Of a stretch of 64,000 nt of DNA, positions 17,857-25,903 are shown piece after piece. Under the pieces are notes generated by a model that had not been told where the DNA came from, made no database searches, and saw nothing but the letters and a program-made list of their open reading frames with translations. Made by a program: the position numbers and the translations under genes. Origin of the DNA: Bifidobacterium breve DSM 20213 = JCM 1192 (GTDB lineage: Bacteria > Actinomycetota > Actinomycetes > Actinomycetales > Bifidobacteriaceae); assembly GCF_001025175.1 (NCBI RefSeq), contig NZ_AP012324.1:1426001-1490000 (forward strand). Reading direction: 5' to 3'. The first letter of the stretch is position 1. Every line of letters begins with the position of its first letter.

Positions 17857-18849
17857 CTATTTCTTCCGGCGCAGCTCGGCAGGCAGCACGAAGTGCATGT
17901 TTTCCTTGATGGTTTCCACCGATTTCATGCCGGTGAAACCCTGATTGCGCAAAGTATCAATTACACCGGAAACCAACTCATCCGGCACGGAGGCGCCCGA
18001 GGAAATGCCCACGGATTCCACGCCCTCAAACCATGACGGATCAAGCTCGTTGGCATCATCCACGCGGTAGGCCTTGCCTCGCTCGCCCAAGCCCTCCTGA
18101 GCCACTTCCATCAGACGTACGGAGTTCGAAGAGTTGGCCGATCCGACAATCACCACACAATCGGACTGCTGGGCCACCAACTTCACCGCCGCCTGACGAT
18201 TCGACGTAGCATAGCAAATATCAGAGCTCGGAGGCTCCTCAATCCACGGAAAACGAGCCTTCAACGCAGCAATGGTGCCGGCCGTTTCATCCACGCTCAA
18301 TGTCGTCTGCGAAAGCAACACCAACTTGGTGTCGGGTGCAAAATCCAGCGAATCGACATCCGATTCATGCTCAATCAGATGCACATGCTCGGGGCTCTCC
18401 CCCACTACGCCAACCGCCTCATCGTGCCCTTTATGCCCGATGTAGACAATCTCATACCCCTCGCGCACAAAACGCAACACTTCACGATGCACCTTGCCTA
18501 CCAGCGGGCAAGTAGCGTCCACCACGTGCATACCACGGCGCTGAGCCTCCGACTTCACCACCGGAGATACGCCATGAGCGGAAAACACCACCGGAATGCC
18601 AGCCGCAGCGGCCGCATCCGGAATCTCGCTCAACTCTTGGACGAATACCGCACCCTGGCCTGCCAAATCCTCGACCACATGCTTGTTATGCACGATTTGC
18701 CTACGCACATACACCGGTGGCAGACCATCCTCACGGTGGAGCTTCCCAGACGATTCCGCAGCCTTAAGAATCGTTTGCACGGTGAGAATCGCACGATCCA
18801 CACCAGCGCAAAACCCGCGCGGGTCGGCGAGCACCACACTTTTGGTCAT
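17857..18849 (-). CDS. ispH: 4-hydroxy-3-methylbut-2-enyl diphosphate reductase
   Basis: Last enzyme of the MEP isoprenoid pathway, a 4Fe-4S reductase forming IPP and DMAPP. I place the start at ATG 18849, with a strong AGGAGG SD, giving 330 residues; the longer frame to 18987 lacks family similarity. Three cluster cysteines are seen in DPRGFCAGVDRAI, DATCPLVGKVH and SDICYATSNRQAAV, plus the histidines in FSAHGVSP and the GSANSSNSVRL loop. It is convergent with ybaK. Confidence 0.96.
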   Translation of the reverse strand: MTKSVVLADPRGFCAGVDRAILTVQTILKAAESSGKLHREDGLPPVYVRRQIVHNKHVVEDLAGQGAVFVQELSEIPDAAAAAGIPVVFSAHGVSPVVKSEAQRRGMHVVDATCPLVGKVHREVLRFVREGYEIVYIGHKGHDEAVGVVGESPEHVHLIEHESDVDSLDFAPDTKLVLLSQTTLSVDETAGTIAALKARFPWIEEPPSSDICYATSNRQAAVKLVAQQSDCVVIVGSANSSNSVRLMEVAQEGLGERGKAYRVDDANELDPSWFEGVESVGISSGASVPDELVSGVIDTLRNQGFTGMKSVETIKENMHFVLPAELRRKK

Positions 18850-19140
18850 CGGAACCTCCTGAATGTCAACACTGTTCTCCAGTGTAAAGCAGGGACTACA
18901 GGAGGTTACTGCCAACCTCCTGTGCCAGAGCCCGTGCTCCGCCATCTTTTCAAAGAATCCCCGCGTTTTTCGCGTACGATGTGACACTCGCCACGTTCAC
19001 CACCCGCAATGCTCTTTCCTGATACACGTGCCGACTCCATAGCCGCCGCCAATCCCGCTTCGACAGCGGAAACGCGCTAGACTGAGGCCAGCGATAGCAG
19101 GAGCTACCGAACCATCCATCCTCACTACGGGAGTGATTCC
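18850..19140. other. Divergent ispH/galM intergenic region
   Basis: This 291-nt gap must hold both divergent promoters. I see the ispH SD at its left end but no convincing palindrome, RNA gene or ORF. Confidence 0.4.
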
Positions 19141-20097
19141 ATGACGAGCAAAACGCCACGCACCGGCAACCAGTATTCGATTCACCACGGCGACTACTCC
19201 GCTGTGATTTGCGAGCTAGGCGCGAAAATCCGCCGGTTCGACTTCAACGGCAAGGAAATCTTCTGTCCATTCGGGGTCAACGATCTGACCCCGACCTGCA
19301 ACGGATACGTGCTGGCCCCTTGGCCAAACCGTATTGAAAACGGTGAATACGATTTCAACGGCAAGCACTACTGCGCTCCGGTCAACGAATATCACCCGGC
19401 TCCGCGCAACAACGCGAACCATGGATACGCCTACCACTACATGTGGAAGCTCGAATCGCTCACCGACAGCGCCGTGACGCTTTCACTGCGCTTCCCCAAC
19501 CTGGACGGATACCCGTTCGATGTGACCGTGACCGTGACCTACGAATTGGGCGAAAATGGCATGACCGTGACCATCAATGCCCGCAATGATGGCGACGAGC
19601 CGGCACCTTGGGCTCTTGGCCTGCACCCGTGGCTTGCCAACGGCGAGCAGGGCGCGACTTCCGCCGAACGCGATGCCGACTCCGCCGCCTGCCATCTGCA
19701 GATCAAGGCCGCCAGTCATGTGACGGTGAACGAGGCGCTGATTCCCACCGGCACTGAACCTGTTGCCGGCATCTACGATCTGAACGATGGTCCGACGCTC
19801 GAAGGCCGCGCTTTCGATGACGCCTGGGTTGATGTGGAGCGCGCCGCCGATGGCACGACCACTACCACGTTCACCCGTCCTGATGGTATCGAAGTGAAGC
19901 TGATCGGCGACGAAACCATCAATGCCTGGCAGTGCTACACCGCCACGGGAGCTCCATTTGCCGAGCATCCGTACGGCATCGCCGTCGAACCGATGACCGC
20001 CCCGGCCAACGCCTTCCGCACCGGCAACTATCTGGTGACACTCGCACCCGATAGTGATTACACCACTGTGGTGCGTTATGAAGTAGCCCAGAAGTAA
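19141..20097 (+). CDS. galM: Aldose 1-epimerase (GalM-like), copy 1
   Basis: Mutarotase interconverting alpha and beta sugar anomers; 318 residues. Visible are the N-terminal ELGAKIRRFDFNGKEI, the RxEN-like PWPNRIENGEYDFNG, the catalytic-type histidine in NANHGYAYHYMW, HPW in LGLHPWLANG, and the acid/base glutamate in GIAVEPMTAPANAF. A second copy of similar length follows after 134 nt. The natural sugar is not shown; galactose or glucose is usual. Confidence 0.9.
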   Translation: MTSKTPRTGNQYSIHHGDYSAVICELGAKIRRFDFNGKEIFCPFGVNDLTPTCNGYVLAPWPNRIENGEYDFNGKHYCAPVNEYHPAPRNNANHGYAYHYMWKLESLTDSAVTLSLRFPNLDGYPFDVTVTVTYELGENGMTVTINARNDGDEPAPWALGLHPWLANGEQGATSAERDADSAACHLQIKAASHVTVNEALIPTGTEPVAGIYDLNDGPTLEGRAFDDAWVDVERAADGTTTTTFTRPDGIEVKLIGDETINAWQCYTATGAPFAEHPYGIAVEPMTAPANAFRTGNYLVTLAPDSDYTTVVRYEVAQK

Positions 20098-20115
20098 TCC
20101 AGAAATAGCCCTATG

Positions 20116-20146
20116 AATTGGCTCTCCTCATTGAGGAGAGCCAATT
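20116..20146 (+). terminator. Terminator hairpin of the GGCTCTCC family between the two galM genes
   Basis: A perfect 14-bp stem (AATTGGCTCTCCTC with GAGGAGAGCCAATT), a 3-nt loop and following T residues end the first epimerase gene. The core matches the dispersed hairpin family. Confidence 0.8.
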
Positions 20147-20231
20147 TTGTTATCTATATACGCCGCGTCCCAACGCTGATGCGGTACGATTGCGAGCGGT
20201 AACAATACGCTTTCACAAAGGAGTGTGCACT

Positions 20232-21176
20232 ATGGCTTTGAAGCCTCGCACCGGTAACCAATACGCCATCTCATCCGGCGAATGGAGTGCCGTTGTCACT
20301 GAGCTGGGCGCCAGCTTGCGCGAACTGAAATGGCGCGGCGAAGACATCATCGTCCCCTTCGACCCGGACAAGGTGATTCCCTGCTGCAACGGATGTGTGC
20401 TGGCACCGTACCCGAACCGCGTGACCAACGGTCAGTACTCCTTCGACGGTGAAGACTATCAGATGCCGATCGACGAATTTGACCGTCAATCCTCCCTGCA
20501 CGGCTATGCCTACCGTTATATGTGGGAGCTTGAGGACCTGCAGGAATCGCATGTGACGCTCTCATGGCGCTCCCCCGACATCGCCGGATATCCGTTCGAC
20601 ATCACCATCACCGCCACCTACGCGTTGGACGAGAACGGCCTTACGGAGACCTTCACCGTGCACAACAACGACGCCGTGAAGGCACCGTGGGCGTTCGGCA
20701 TTCACCCGTGGCTTGCCAACGGCAAGCATGCCACTGGCCCGGCCATCACCGCCGACAACGAGCCATGCCGCCTCGAGCTGCATTGCGACACTCACGTGAC
20801 TGTTGACGAGCATCTGCTGCCCACTGGCGAAGAGCCGGTCTCCGGCATCTTCGATCTGCGCAGCAACCCCACCCTTGAGGGGCGCGGCTTCGATGACGCC
20901 TGGACCGACATCACCAACCGCAGTGCTGACGGCAGCACCTCTGCCGTATTCACCCGCCCCGATGGCATCAAGGTCACTCTGACCGGCGACAAGACCATCA
21001 ATTCCTGGCAGGTCTGCACCGGCAACGAGATTGGCGAGAAAGTCCGTCAGCCCGGTGTGGCCGTCGAACCGATGACTGCCTACGCCGATGCATTCCGTAC
21101 CGGCAAGGATCTGGTCGTGCTCGAACCAGGCGCTGATTACACCACTGTGGTCACGTTCCAGGCCGAGCAGCTCTGA
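20232..21176 (+). CDS. Aldose 1-epimerase (GalM-like), copy 2
   Basis: Paralog of the preceding gene, 314 residues from ATG 20232 (AAAGGAG 10 nt upstream). The same marks are seen: PRTGNQYAISSGEWSAVVTE, APYPNRVTNGQYSFDGEDYQ, SLHGYAYRYMWEL, AFGIHPWLANGKHATG and GVAVEPMTAYADAF. By eye, long stretches match copy 1, which points to tandem duplication followed by divergence. A terminator lies between them, so the two are probably controlled separately. They may differ in sugar specificity. Confidence 0.9.
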   Translation: MALKPRTGNQYAISSGEWSAVVTELGASLRELKWRGEDIIVPFDPDKVIPCCNGCVLAPYPNRVTNGQYSFDGEDYQMPIDEFDRQSSLHGYAYRYMWELEDLQESHVTLSWRSPDIAGYPFDITITATYALDENGLTETFTVHNNDAVKAPWAFGIHPWLANGKHATGPAITADNEPCRLELHCDTHVTVDEHLLPTGEEPVSGIFDLRSNPTLEGRGFDDAWTDITNRSADGSTSAVFTRPDGIKVTLTGDKTINSWQVCTGNEIGEKVRQPGVAVEPMTAYADAFRTGKDLVVLEPGADYTTVVTFQAEQL

Positions 21177-21282
21177 ACCAATCAGCCGAATGTGCGCCAT
21201 ATGGGCGCGCGGTTTGAGAACGTCGCGCTCATGTGGCATAATTCCGAAGGCTTAATTTTTTACTGCAGCAAAGGAGTCCATC

Positions 21283-21357
21283 ATGGGCATGCGCGGACGT
21301 AAGCGCAAGGATCGTCGTAAGAAGGCCGCCAACCACGGCAAGCGTCCAAACGCCTGA
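21283..21357 (+). CDS. 24-residue bL37-type ribosomal peptide
   Basis: A very short, very basic protein starting MGMRGRKRKDRRKK and ending AANHGKRPNA. The ATG has AAAGGAG 7 nt upstream and a perfect 15-bp terminator follows. This matches my memory of bL37, a small protein found on mycobacterial 50S subunits and conserved in Actinobacteria with the AANHGKRP ending. Too short for usual ORF calling, so often unannotated. The name rests on recall, but being a real gene is well supported by SD, terminator and the conserved motif. Confidence 0.85.
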   Translation: MGMRGRKRKDRRKKAANHGKRPNA

Positions 21358-21380
21358 TTCTTCGCGTTTGATATAAACGC

Positions 21381-21414
21381 AAAAGGCCCGTCTGAGCAAT
21401 CAGACGGGCCTTTT
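21381..21414 (+). terminator. Terminator after the bL37-type gene
   Basis: A perfect 15-bp stem (AAAAGGCCCGTCTGA with its complement) around GCAA, ending in TTTT. Its A/T flanks let it also serve the convergent anti-sigma-like gene. Confidence 0.9.
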
Positions 21415-21431
21415 CATATATATCTCTCACA

Positions 21432-21740
21432 TCATTTGTCCTCGCCGCAGCAATGGTCGAGCGTGGCTTTCAGACGGGCCATGAGGCATTCAGGAGCCAC
21501 ATCCGGCCGCAAGTAGGCGCGCATCGCGGCAATCAGAGCCTGTTCGCGCGCATCGCAACACGTGCTGGGGTCAAAACAGTCACCCTCGGCCACGATATGC
21601 ACGTCAGCCGATGCCGTTCCAGTCTCATCATCACGATGATGTACTGCAGTAATGTGCACTTCCGTCTGGCTGACCGTGCCATCGGACGAAGTACGGGTTA
21701 TGGAGATGTGACGGGTATGCTCTGTCGGCTGGTCGTTCAT
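21432..21740 (-). CDS. Small Cys-rich protein coupled to SigH-like sigma factor (putative anti-sigma)
   Basis: A 102-residue protein whose start overlaps the sigma factor stop by 4 nt (ATGA). In Actinobacteria this place holds the redox-sensing zinc anti-sigma factor RsrA/RshA. The C-terminal half carries six cysteines (CFDPSTCC, PECLMARL, DHCCGEDK) and the family-like spacing of helices (AMRAYLRPDVAPECLMARLK), but I do not see the canonical HxxxCxxC; the Cys pattern differs. The N-terminal half is polar with HITAVHH. Role as SigH antagonist is inferred from position and cysteines. Confidence 0.6.
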   Translation of the reverse strand: MNDQPTEHTRHISITRTSSDGTVSQTEVHITAVHHRDDETGTASADVHIVAEGDCFDPSTCCDAREQALIAAMRAYLRPDVAPECLMARLKATLDHCCGEDK

Positions 21741-22531
21741 CGCATCTCATTTCCCTGAGGCTTACGAGACTGTCGAAGCATGCGAGCGCGTGCTACCGTA
21801 TCCGTGATGGTTTGCGCGGCGTCATCGCTGTCAACAGTATGTTCACTAGTTCCATTATGGACGTGTTCCACGGTTTGACCAACGTTTTCGCCCAACTTCG
21901 CTGATGGTGAATCGGTAATGTATCCGCGATCCTTGGCATATGAGGCAAGTTCCCGTTTCAGTTGAGTACGTGCACGGTTCAACCGGCTCATCACCGTGCC
22001 TATTTTCACCCCTTGCTCGTCAGCCACCTGCTGATAGGACTTGCCGTCGATGGCGGCATCGATGAACACTTGCCGACGTTCTGGAGACAATTTGGCGAGC
22101 GCAGCCATAATCTCTTCCGGAGCAAAGGCATCCAGATATTCCTGTTCGGCAGATTTCAACCCATCTGAAGTATGTTCAGAAGCATCGTAGATGTCCCAGT
22201 CATCATATTCGCCGGTCGAATCGTTGGCGCGTTGCGGACGTCGTTTGGCCTTGGCGTACTGGTTGAAATACGCGTTTCGTTCGATGGTCGTCATCCATGC
22301 CTCGAAGTTCGATCCAGGCTGGAAGGAATCAAACGCCTTGAACCCGCGCTCGAACGTATCCTGCACCAGATCCTGCGCATCGTCGGGGTTGTTGGTCAGC
22401 CTCATGGCCTGACGATAGAGCGTGTTGACGGCGGGCATGGCGAGCTGCTCGAAACGAGCGCGCTTAGCCGCCATGGATTCCCCGGCTTCGGCCGGCATCC
22501 CGGTATGCACTGTTGCTTCGCTTGTCGTCAC
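21737..22531 (-). CDS. sigH: ECF sigma factor, SigH/SigR-like
   Basis: RNA polymerase sigma-70 factor of the extracytoplasmic or thiol-stress type. The GTG at 22531 has a GGAG SD and gives 264 residues; the longer frame to 22717 runs through the divergent promoter. Region 2 is seen in TLYRQAMRLTNNPDDAQDLV and FERGFKAFDSFQPGSNFEAW, region 4 in LSPERRQVFIDAAIDGKSYQ and GVKIGTVMSRLNRARTQLKR. The 60-residue tail beyond region 4 is longer than in SigR. It forms a coupled pair with the small Cys-rich protein. Confidence 0.88.
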   Translation of the reverse strand: MTTSEATVHTGMPAEAGESMAAKRARFEQLAMPAVNTLYRQAMRLTNNPDDAQDLVQDTFERGFKAFDSFQPGSNFEAWMTTIERNAYFNQYAKAKRRPQRANDSTGEYDDWDIYDASEHTSDGLKSAEQEYLDAFAPEEIMAALAKLSPERRQVFIDAAIDGKSYQQVADEQGVKIGTVMSRLNRARTQLKRELASYAKDRGYITDSPSAKLGENVGQTVEHVHNGTSEHTVDSDDAAQTITDTVARARMLRQSRKPQGNEMR

Positions 22532-22648
22532 AATTCTCCATTCTAGCCAAATCTTGTGCCCATATCGTGGCTGATGACATGTGAGCCACGCCACGGCATG
22601 ACCGCCCTGTAGAATGGCTAATCGGCTAGGAATAGGGAGAAAAGATTT

Positions 22649-24196
22649 ATGGCTTTGACTTTGGCTGCGGCCGCCGAATTGCTCGACCGACATCATCTGC
22701 TCCGCGAAATCATCCAAGGCGATTGCTGGACCGACAACGCAGCGGATCTCGCCGGCGCCGACGAGCCGTTCACCGCCATCACCTATGACACCCGCAAAGT
22801 CACTCCCGGCACACTGCTATGCTGCAAGGGCCGGTTCAAGGCGGATTACTTGACGGACATCGATCAGGCCGGACTTGCCGCATACATGGCCGAAACCGAG
22901 TATTCCGCCGTCACCCGCGCCCCTGGACTGATCGTCAATGATGCGCGTAAGGCCATGAGCCTGCTGTCCGCTGAGTTCTATGGCCGCCCGCAGGATGAGC
23001 TGACCGTCATCGGTATCACCGGCACCAAGGGCAAGACGACCACCGCCTATTTTGTGCAGGCCGTGCTCAACGCCTATTCCGGCGGCAGGGCCGCACTGTT
23101 CTCTTCGGTGGACAATTGCTTGGACGGCCACACATATGCAGAATCCGACCTGACCACGCCCGAGTCGATGGACGCTTTCCGCATGATGCGCGAAGCCGCG
23201 AATAACGGCATGCGGTATCTGGTGATGGAAGTCTCCTCCCAGGCATACAAAGTGGAGCGCGTGTATGGCCTGACGTTCGATGCTGGGGCATTCCTCAATA
23301 TTTCCCCTGACCACATCAGCGCCATCGAACACCCCACATTCGAGGATTATCTGTATTGCAAGCGGCAGATCACACACAATTGCCGCACACTGGTGCTCGG
23401 CGCCGACTGCGATCATGCCGATTTGATTCGGCAGGATGCTCAAGCCTCGAATGTACCGGTCACCACTTTTGCGCTGCATGCTGCGGACGGGCACGGCACG
23501 CATGCCGATTTCGTCGCGCTGCCGGATGCATCCTCAGGCTACCTGTTCCAGGAGCAGGGCAAGGCTATTGGCGATTTCTCGCTGGAACTGGAAGGCGAGT
23601 TCAATGCCGCCAACGCCGCTGCCGCCATTGCCTTGTCACGTGCAGTCGGCGTACCAGCTGGCTCAGAGGCTTTCCGCGCTCTGGAACATGTGCATATTCC
23701 CGGGCGTATGGAACATTATGAATCCGGCAATATGGTGGCGTACGTAGATTATGCGCACAACTATGTGAGCACGAAGACCCTGGCCGAGTTCGTGACACAT
23801 AAATACGCGGATCGCAATCCGCGTGTCGTCGTGGTCACTGGCTCCGTGGGAGATAAAGCCGTGGACCGCCGTGAAGGCATCATCAAGGGTGCGCAGGATT
23901 ATGCGGATCGCATTATTCTGACTGCGGAAGACACAGTGCACGAGCGCATGATCGATATTCTTCATGAGATGCAGGGTTATATCACCAATCCTCGAGTCGT
24001 CTCGGATATCGAGCTCGATCGTGCGAAGGCCATCGAAAAAGCAGTCGAGGATGCGCACGCCCATGCGGACAGGCTGACCATTCTGCTGGTCATCGGCAAG
24101 GGCGAAGAACGTTGGATCAAGGTCGATGGCAAGCACGCGCCTTACGAGGGCGATGACCATGTGGTCAAGCGACTGTTCGGACTGTTGAACGACTGA
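22649..24196 (+). CDS. murE: MurE-family UDP-MurNAc-tripeptide ligase
   Basis: Adds the third residue of the peptidoglycan stem peptide; 515 residues. Seen: ITYDTRKVTPGTLLCCKG, the ATP loop GITGTKGKTTTAYF near 115, TTPESMDAFRMM, MEVSSQAYKVERVYGL, FLNISPDHISAIEHP, and YVDYAHN. Where diaminopimelate-adding enzymes have DNPR there is TAEDTVHERM, so lysine or ornithine addition is more likely; bifidobacteria have L-Lys or L-Orn there. The FemAB transferase directly downstream fits a role in the same cross-bridge chemistry. Confidence 0.88.
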   Translation: MALTLAAAAELLDRHHLLREIIQGDCWTDNAADLAGADEPFTAITYDTRKVTPGTLLCCKGRFKADYLTDIDQAGLAAYMAETEYSAVTRAPGLIVNDARKAMSLLSAEFYGRPQDELTVIGITGTKGKTTTAYFVQAVLNAYSGGRAALFSSVDNCLDGHTYAESDLTTPESMDAFRMMREAANNGMRYLVMEVSSQAYKVERVYGLTFDAGAFLNISPDHISAIEHPTFEDYLYCKRQITHNCRTLVLGADCDHADLIRQDAQASNVPVTTFALHAADGHGTHADFVALPDASSGYLFQEQGKAIGDFSLELEGEFNAANAAAAIALSRAVGVPAGSEAFRALEHVHIPGRMEHYESGNMVAYVDYAHNYVSTKTLAEFVTHKYADRNPRVVVVTGSVGDKAVDRREGIIKGAQDYADRIILTAEDTVHERMIDILHEMQGYITNPRVVSDIELDRAKAIEKAVEDAHAHADRLTILLVIGKGEERWIKVDGKHAPYEGDDHVVKRLFGLLND

Positions 24197-24256
24197 TCAG
24201 CCAGCCATCTGAACCCGCAATCGGAATAAGAAAAGCAAGAGGATAAGGAGCAATCA

Positions 24257-25264
24257 TTGATTACGCTGGAACACGTCACGTTGCCGACCATGGAACAGGC
24301 CGCGGCAGAGGCAGGCATCGCACTGCCGATTGAGCAGACGGAAGCCTGGGGCCGCTATCAGGCCAAGGTGCCGGGACGTCGCCCGTGGGGCGCGTACCTT
24401 ATTCGCCGCGACGGCGATTTGGTGGCGGTCATCTCCCTGATCGATTACGAGACCCACGGCTACCACTACCTGCGTTCGCTGCATGGTCCGGTGTGGAAGA
24501 CCAAGCCCACCCAGGATGAGGAGCGCGAGGTCATCGACGCGATGGTCAAGGCCGTGCGCTCCCACGACCGCAAGGTGGTGTTCCTGCGCGTGGATACATG
24601 GTTCGATGAAGGCTACTACCGCGTGCTGTCCACGGTACCGTATGACCAGACCGTGATCGTTGACCTGACCGGCGGCGACGACAAGATTCTTGAGCGCATG
24701 GTGGCGCGTGGCCGTCAGAACGTGCGCAAGGCCCTGCGCGAAAGCCCGGCCACATGCGCCGACGAAACCGAGCAGGCTTCCAAATCGTTCGACGAGTATT
24801 ACGGCGTGATGGTCGACACCGGCAAGCGCGACGGCTTTGCCCCGGCTCCGAAGCAGGACTATGAGGATATGATTCAGGAGCTCGGTCCTGAGCACTGCCG
24901 CCTGTTCGTCAGCCGTATCGACGGCAAGGTGGTCAACTGGTGCCTGATTACCTTGAACGACAATCGCGCCGTCTACTACTACGGCTGCATGAGCACCGCC
25001 GTGCGCCGCCTGCGCGTGCCGGACAAGATGTTCTATCACATCTTCTGCACACTGGGCGCGCAGGGCGTGGAAAGCCTTGACATGATGGGCATCGGCTCTG
25101 ACTTCGCACCGTCCTTGAAGGGACTGAACCAGTTCAAGACCAAGTTCGCCCGGGAGATTACTCCGGTGGCGGCAGGCCATGACATTCCGGTCAAGCGCGG
25201 TTTCTACAGCCTGCTGCGCTTCATTCAGAAACTGCGTAAGGGCTCAAACGCGGACAGGCACTAA
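24257..25264 (+). CDS. FemAB-family peptidoglycan bridge aminoacyltransferase
   Basis: Transfers an amino acid from aminoacyl-tRNA to the stem peptide (FemX/FemAB/MurM family), 335 residues. TTG at 24257 is the start, with AAGGAG 6-7 nt upstream. Seen: LPIEQTEAWGRYQAKVPGRR, the central acyltransferase (GNAT-like) fold stretches, VARGRQNVRKALRESP, HCRLFVSRIDGKVVNWCLI, and DMMGIGSDFAPSLKGLNQFK near the end, which is typical of Fem proteins. It is 60 nt after murE. Which residue it adds (Ser, Ala, Gly or Asp) is not told by sequence. Confidence 0.88.
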   Translation: MITLEHVTLPTMEQAAAEAGIALPIEQTEAWGRYQAKVPGRRPWGAYLIRRDGDLVAVISLIDYETHGYHYLRSLHGPVWKTKPTQDEEREVIDAMVKAVRSHDRKVVFLRVDTWFDEGYYRVLSTVPYDQTVIVDLTGGDDKILERMVARGRQNVRKALRESPATCADETEQASKSFDEYYGVMVDTGKRDGFAPAPKQDYEDMIQELGPEHCRLFVSRIDGKVVNWCLITLNDNRAVYYYGCMSTAVRRLRVPDKMFYHIFCTLGAQGVESLDMMGIGSDFAPSLKGLNQFKTKFAREITPVAAGHDIPVKRGFYSLLRFIQKLRKGSNADRH

Positions 25265-25413
25265 GCTCGCTTCCCCCTGATGACGAGCTATCGTCATCCA
25301 GAAAACATTCAGCACAGCTCCAGCTTCTAGGCGGGTAGATTCTAATCGTTCTGCCACGTGAGCGTCGCACAATAACCAATGGTTATCAATACATCGACGC
25401 ATAGAGTCTGGTT

Positions 25414-25890
25414 ATGCTGACTGTCGCCAGAACGACATTTCGTGATATTGAAAAAGAAGCCGCTGGTTGCGATATCACGCTGCCCATTGAAGACTATCTC
25501 GACATGATTGGCGCATTGGGCGCGAGACACTGCCGCGTATTCGCCGCGCGCATCGATGGACAAGTGGTGGCCTGGTCCATCGTTACGGTGGAAGGCTCGT
25601 ATGCGGTGCACTATTATGCCGCCATGCGCGACACTGCCATGCGTATTCATGTGACCGATCGACTGCTGTATGCCGAATGCTGCATGCTGGGCTCGCAGGG
25701 TATCACCGATTACGATTTGATGAGTATCGGCTCTGACTTCGCGCCATCGCTCAAGGGTCTGAACGCATTCAAGACCAAGTTCACCGAGACGATCACACCG
25801 GTGGCCCCGACCCGTGACGTGCCGCTCAAGAAGATCTTCTACAAGACATTGCAGGCCGTGCAAGGTGTGCGCCGAGCGTTCCGCCAATAA
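25414..25890 (+). pseudogene. Internally deleted FemAB paralog
   Basis: This 158-residue frame aligns with the preceding FemAB protein only at its two ends. Residues 1-27 (DIEKEAAGCDITLPIE) match that protein's first 30; then, directly at DYLDMIGALGARHCRVFAAR, it matches from about residue 205 to the end (YDLMSIGSDFAPSLKGLNAF). About 175 central residues, including one acyltransferase half, are missing without breaking the frame. There is no clear SD. It is probably a remnant of a second Fem gene; a retained small protein cannot be excluded. Confidence 0.75.
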
Positions 25891-25903
25891 ACCCGGGAGT
25901 GGC

